Assembly: GCF_039542345.1 (NCBI RefSeq)
Contig: NZ_BAABHY010000001.1
Span: 124,001-188,000 of the forward strand
From: Orbus sasakiae
GTDB taxonomy: Bacteria > Pseudomonadota > Gammaproteobacteria > Enterobacterales > Orbaceae
Length of the DNA: 64,000 bases
Direction of reading: 5' to 3'
The translations under genes were made by a program, and so were the position numbers. Positions 62,019-64,000 of this stretch are shown piece by piece. Positions within the stretch are counted from its first letter, which is position 1, and each line of letters opens with the position of its first letter. Below the pieces are notes generated by a model. It was not told where the DNA came from. It searched no databases and saw nothing but the letters and a program-made list of their open reading frames with translations.

Positions 62019-64000
62019 TTATAACGCCGAGACTTTAAATAACATGGCAGTTTCGGGATCGAGAACCGGTAAAGGTAAACCGATGTTTTGTAGCCACTCT
62101 CCACTGAGCGTAGTGCTTTCCATCATCCAATAAGGTAACTGCTTCATAGTATGCCCACTATTTACTGGATTAATGTTTTCTGGCATATCCAGAACTTCAA
62201 TACGATAGTTAAGATCATGCCTTAAACCAGTTAAACGTAAATCACCACTAAGGGCATAAGTTGGCATTTTGAGTTGTGCGATAATAAAAATAGCGTGTTG
62301 TTGATCTTGACTAACTACGCCATAACTTTGCATGGCTTGTGGGTCATCAACATCAAGTCTTAGACTATTGCCATGATGTAATAGCTCGCGGAATTTTTTG
62401 TGTAATTGAATATAATGAGAAAATTCTTTTTGCTCTTGTGGTGATGCTTTTACGGGATCGAGTTCAACCCCCATATGCCCGACTAATGCGGTGAGCCCTC
62501 GCAGATTAATATCGTGTTGGCGGTAAGTGGTATGGCATAACTTACCACCAATATGCGCACCCATTACTTCAGGTGGGAAGAAATAACTCATTCCTCTTTG
62601 GATCGTTTGACGTTCTAATGCATCATTGGAATCTGAAGTCCAAAAACGTTGAGTACGCTTTAATATCTCATAGTCAATTCGGCCTCCACCAGATGAACAT
62701 GATTCGATTTCAACATGTGGGAATTTTTGTTGGAGTATGTCTAACAAACGATATAAACTTTCTGTCTGACCAACGATAGCAGGGGAACCTTGATGACCGG
62801 CTTGCACAATTTCACGGTTCATATCCCACTTTATATAATCAATATCGTGATTCCCTAATAACCACGTTAATCGTTCTAATAAATAATCAAATACGGCTGG
62901 ATTTTGTAAATCTAGGACATATTGATGTCGACCAGAGGGCTGATTATAGGCTGGAAGTTGTAATAACCAATCAGGATGAGCCCGATAAAGATCTGAATTT
63001 TTGTTGATCATTTCAGGTTCAACCCAAATACCAAACTCTAAGCCTAATGATTTTACATGACTAATAACAGGTTCTAAACCATGAGGGTATTTTCTTCTGT
63101 CAAGATACCAGTCACCTAAGGCTTGCCAGTCATCATCACGAGTTCCAAACCAACCATCATCAATAATAAATCGTTCAACACCAATTTCAGCCGCTTTTGT
63201 CGCCATCTGCATGATATAGTTGGGATCATGATCAAAATAGATACCTTCCCAAGTATTTAAGTGAACAGGGCGTGGTTTATTTTTCATTTGAGCAATAATG
63301 TTTTGACGTACAAAATGATGAAAATGTTGACTCATTTTATTTAGGCCCTGATCACTATAAGTTGCATATAGCCAAGGTGTTGTTAATGTTTCATTTTGAG
63401 CTAATTGGATTTCACCCGCTAAATACAAAGCTTCTGCTTGGATAAAGCGTTTACCATTACTTTTAACTGCGACTTGTATACGATGATTTCCACTCCATGC
63501 TAGATGTATACCCCAGACTTCACCTTGTTGCTCACTAAATGCGTTAGTACCAATGACCATTCCTGGAAAGTACTCATGAGAAGTTCGCCCACGTCGGTTT
63601 TCTTGTAAATATCCACAATGATCAATATGGGTGCGATGAGATTGGAATTCTTTAATCCAACGGCCATTAAATGCCATTAATTCGATAGCGCGTTCGGGTA
63701 AAGGTAACGTCACTGATAAACGATTCACTTGATAAGGCGTTTCACCAAGATTGGTTAGGCTATTTTGAGTTTGTAAGACACCATTATTGTCAAACTCAAT
63801 ACGTGAAGTAAGGCGTAACTGTGCATGAATATCATCGGCAATGATTGTGACACCTCGCTCATCTCGAATCACTTGTTCAGTTGTAAAATGGGGAGACCAA
63901 TCTTGCCCTGATCGATGCCCCTCTAAACCGGGAGTACTGAAATTACCTACTGCTTCTTCTGGGCACAAAGCAAAAGGGATATCGATATCAAGTCTAGAAT
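62019..64000 (-). CDS. GH36 alpha-galactosidase (5' end beyond window)
   Basis: Hydrolyses terminal alpha-1,6-galactosides such as melibiose, raffinose or stachyose. 660 residues are visible and the frame stays open to the right edge (SRLDIDIPFALCPEEAVGN), so an estimated 50-80 N-terminal residues are missing. N-terminal beta-sandwich, then a TIM barrel with RFIIDDGWFG, the nucleophile Asp in YIKWDMNREI, SCSSGGGRIDYE and the acid/base Asp in RFWTSDSND: the GH36 set, unlike NAD-dependent GH4 MelA. No signal peptide can be judged. Transported substrate could enter by LacY, which in E. coli also carries melibiose. Confidence 0.94.
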   Translation of the reverse strand, partial: SRLDIDIPFALCPEEAVGNFSTPGLEGHRSGQDWSPHFTTEQVIRDERGVTIIADDIHAQLRLTSRIEFDNNGVLQTQNSLTNLGETPYQVNRLSVTLPLPERAIELMAFNGRWIKEFQSHRTHIDHCGYLQENRRGRTSHEYFPGMVIGTNAFSEQQGEVWGIHLAWSGNHRIQVAVKSNGKRFIQAEALYLAGEIQLAQNETLTTPWLYATYSDQGLNKMSQHFHHFVRQNIIAQMKNKPRPVHLNTWEGIYFDHDPNYIMQMATKAAEIGVERFIIDDGWFGTRDDDWQALGDWYLDRRKYPHGLEPVISHVKSLGLEFGIWVEPEMINKNSDLYRAHPDWLLQLPAYNQPSGRHQYVLDLQNPAVFDYLLERLTWLLGNHDIDYIKWDMNREIVQAGHQGSPAIVGQTESLYRLLDILQQKFPHVEIESCSSGGGRIDYEILKRTQRFWTSDSNDALERQTIQRGMSYFFPPEVMGAHIGGKLCHTTYRQHDINLRGLTALVGHMGVELDPVKASPQEQKEFSHYIQLHKKFRELLHHGNSLRLDVDDPQAMQSYGVVSQDQQHAIFIIAQLKMPTYALSGDLRLTGLRHDLNYRIEVLDMPENINPVNSGHTMKQLPYWMMESTTLSGEWLQNIGLPLPVLDPETAMLFKVSAL

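Noticed and set aside
1..64000. tRNA or rRNA genes, CRISPR arrays, insertion sequences, prophage or toxin-antitoxin genes
   Set aside because: None recognised. Matches to the tRNA T-loop-like GGTTCRA fall within coding sequence and lack acceptor stems; no long direct or terminal repeats were noticed by eye.

Overview
The window is chromosomal DNA from an AT-rich gammaproteobacterium. Many proteins resemble Enterobacterales counterparts (LacY, LacZ, GalT, YcaO, RaiA, ZapD), while the order ampD / pilin-pilB-pilC-pilD recalls Pasteurellaceae and E. coli ppdD-hofBC. Taken with the low GC and the emphasis on xylose, galactose and galactosides, this points to Orbaceae (Gilliamella/Orbus-like insect-gut symbionts). 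That assignment is inference; no rRNA or other decisive marker is present.

Layout. 1-1130 (minus): end of a polar amino-acid ABC transporter. 1366-5636 (minus): the macromolecular-synthesis operon rpsU-dnaG-rpoD, with an attenuator-like hairpin before dnaG. 5899-11033 (plus): hemB, a DUF481 outer-membrane protein, and the anaerobic ribonucleotide reductase pair nrdD-nrdG behind tandem NrdR boxes. 11034-13628 (minus): carbonic anhydrase and YcaO. 13804-14160: a DUF4282 membrane protein. 14217-16860 (minus): coaE-zapD-yacG-tsaD. 17043-17446 (plus): zinc-independent ribosomal proteins L31B/L36B behind a Zur-like palindrome. 17443-21030 (minus): type IV pilus genes pilin-pilB-pilC-pilD, divergent from ampD. 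21883-23602: yqcC and an NhaD-type antiporter. 24022-32216 (plus): alpha-2-macroglobulin lipoprotein yfhM, pbpC and ndk. 32259-34553 (minus): raiA, and purM-purN. 35236-39189 (plus): rpsO, then aas-lplT (lysophospholipid recycling). 39241-41874 (minus): patB/malY-nhaC.

42111-64000 is a sugar-catabolism island. xylFGH (minus) diverge from xylA-xylB-xylR (plus) across a CRP-site-bearing region. After these come galM1, then lacY-galE-galT-galK-galM2 (plus), lacZ (minus), a GalR/GalS-type repressor (minus) and a GH36 alpha-galactosidase (minus, cut by the window edge). LacI-family operators lie before lacY and lacZ, and the only LacI-family gene here is GalR-like. The simplest reading is that lactose/galactoside uptake, cleavage by beta- or alpha-galactosidase, anomer conversion and the Leloir pathway form one GalR regulon.

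No tRNA, rRNA, CRISPR array, insertion sequence or prophage was recognised, and no obviously novel multi-gene system was found. The points most worth checking are the lac/gal regulatory merger, the candidate CRP-S/FNR/NrdR/Zur/PurR sites, the short PilB, the Asp-type HemB metal site, and the unexplained 680-bp gap before rpsO.
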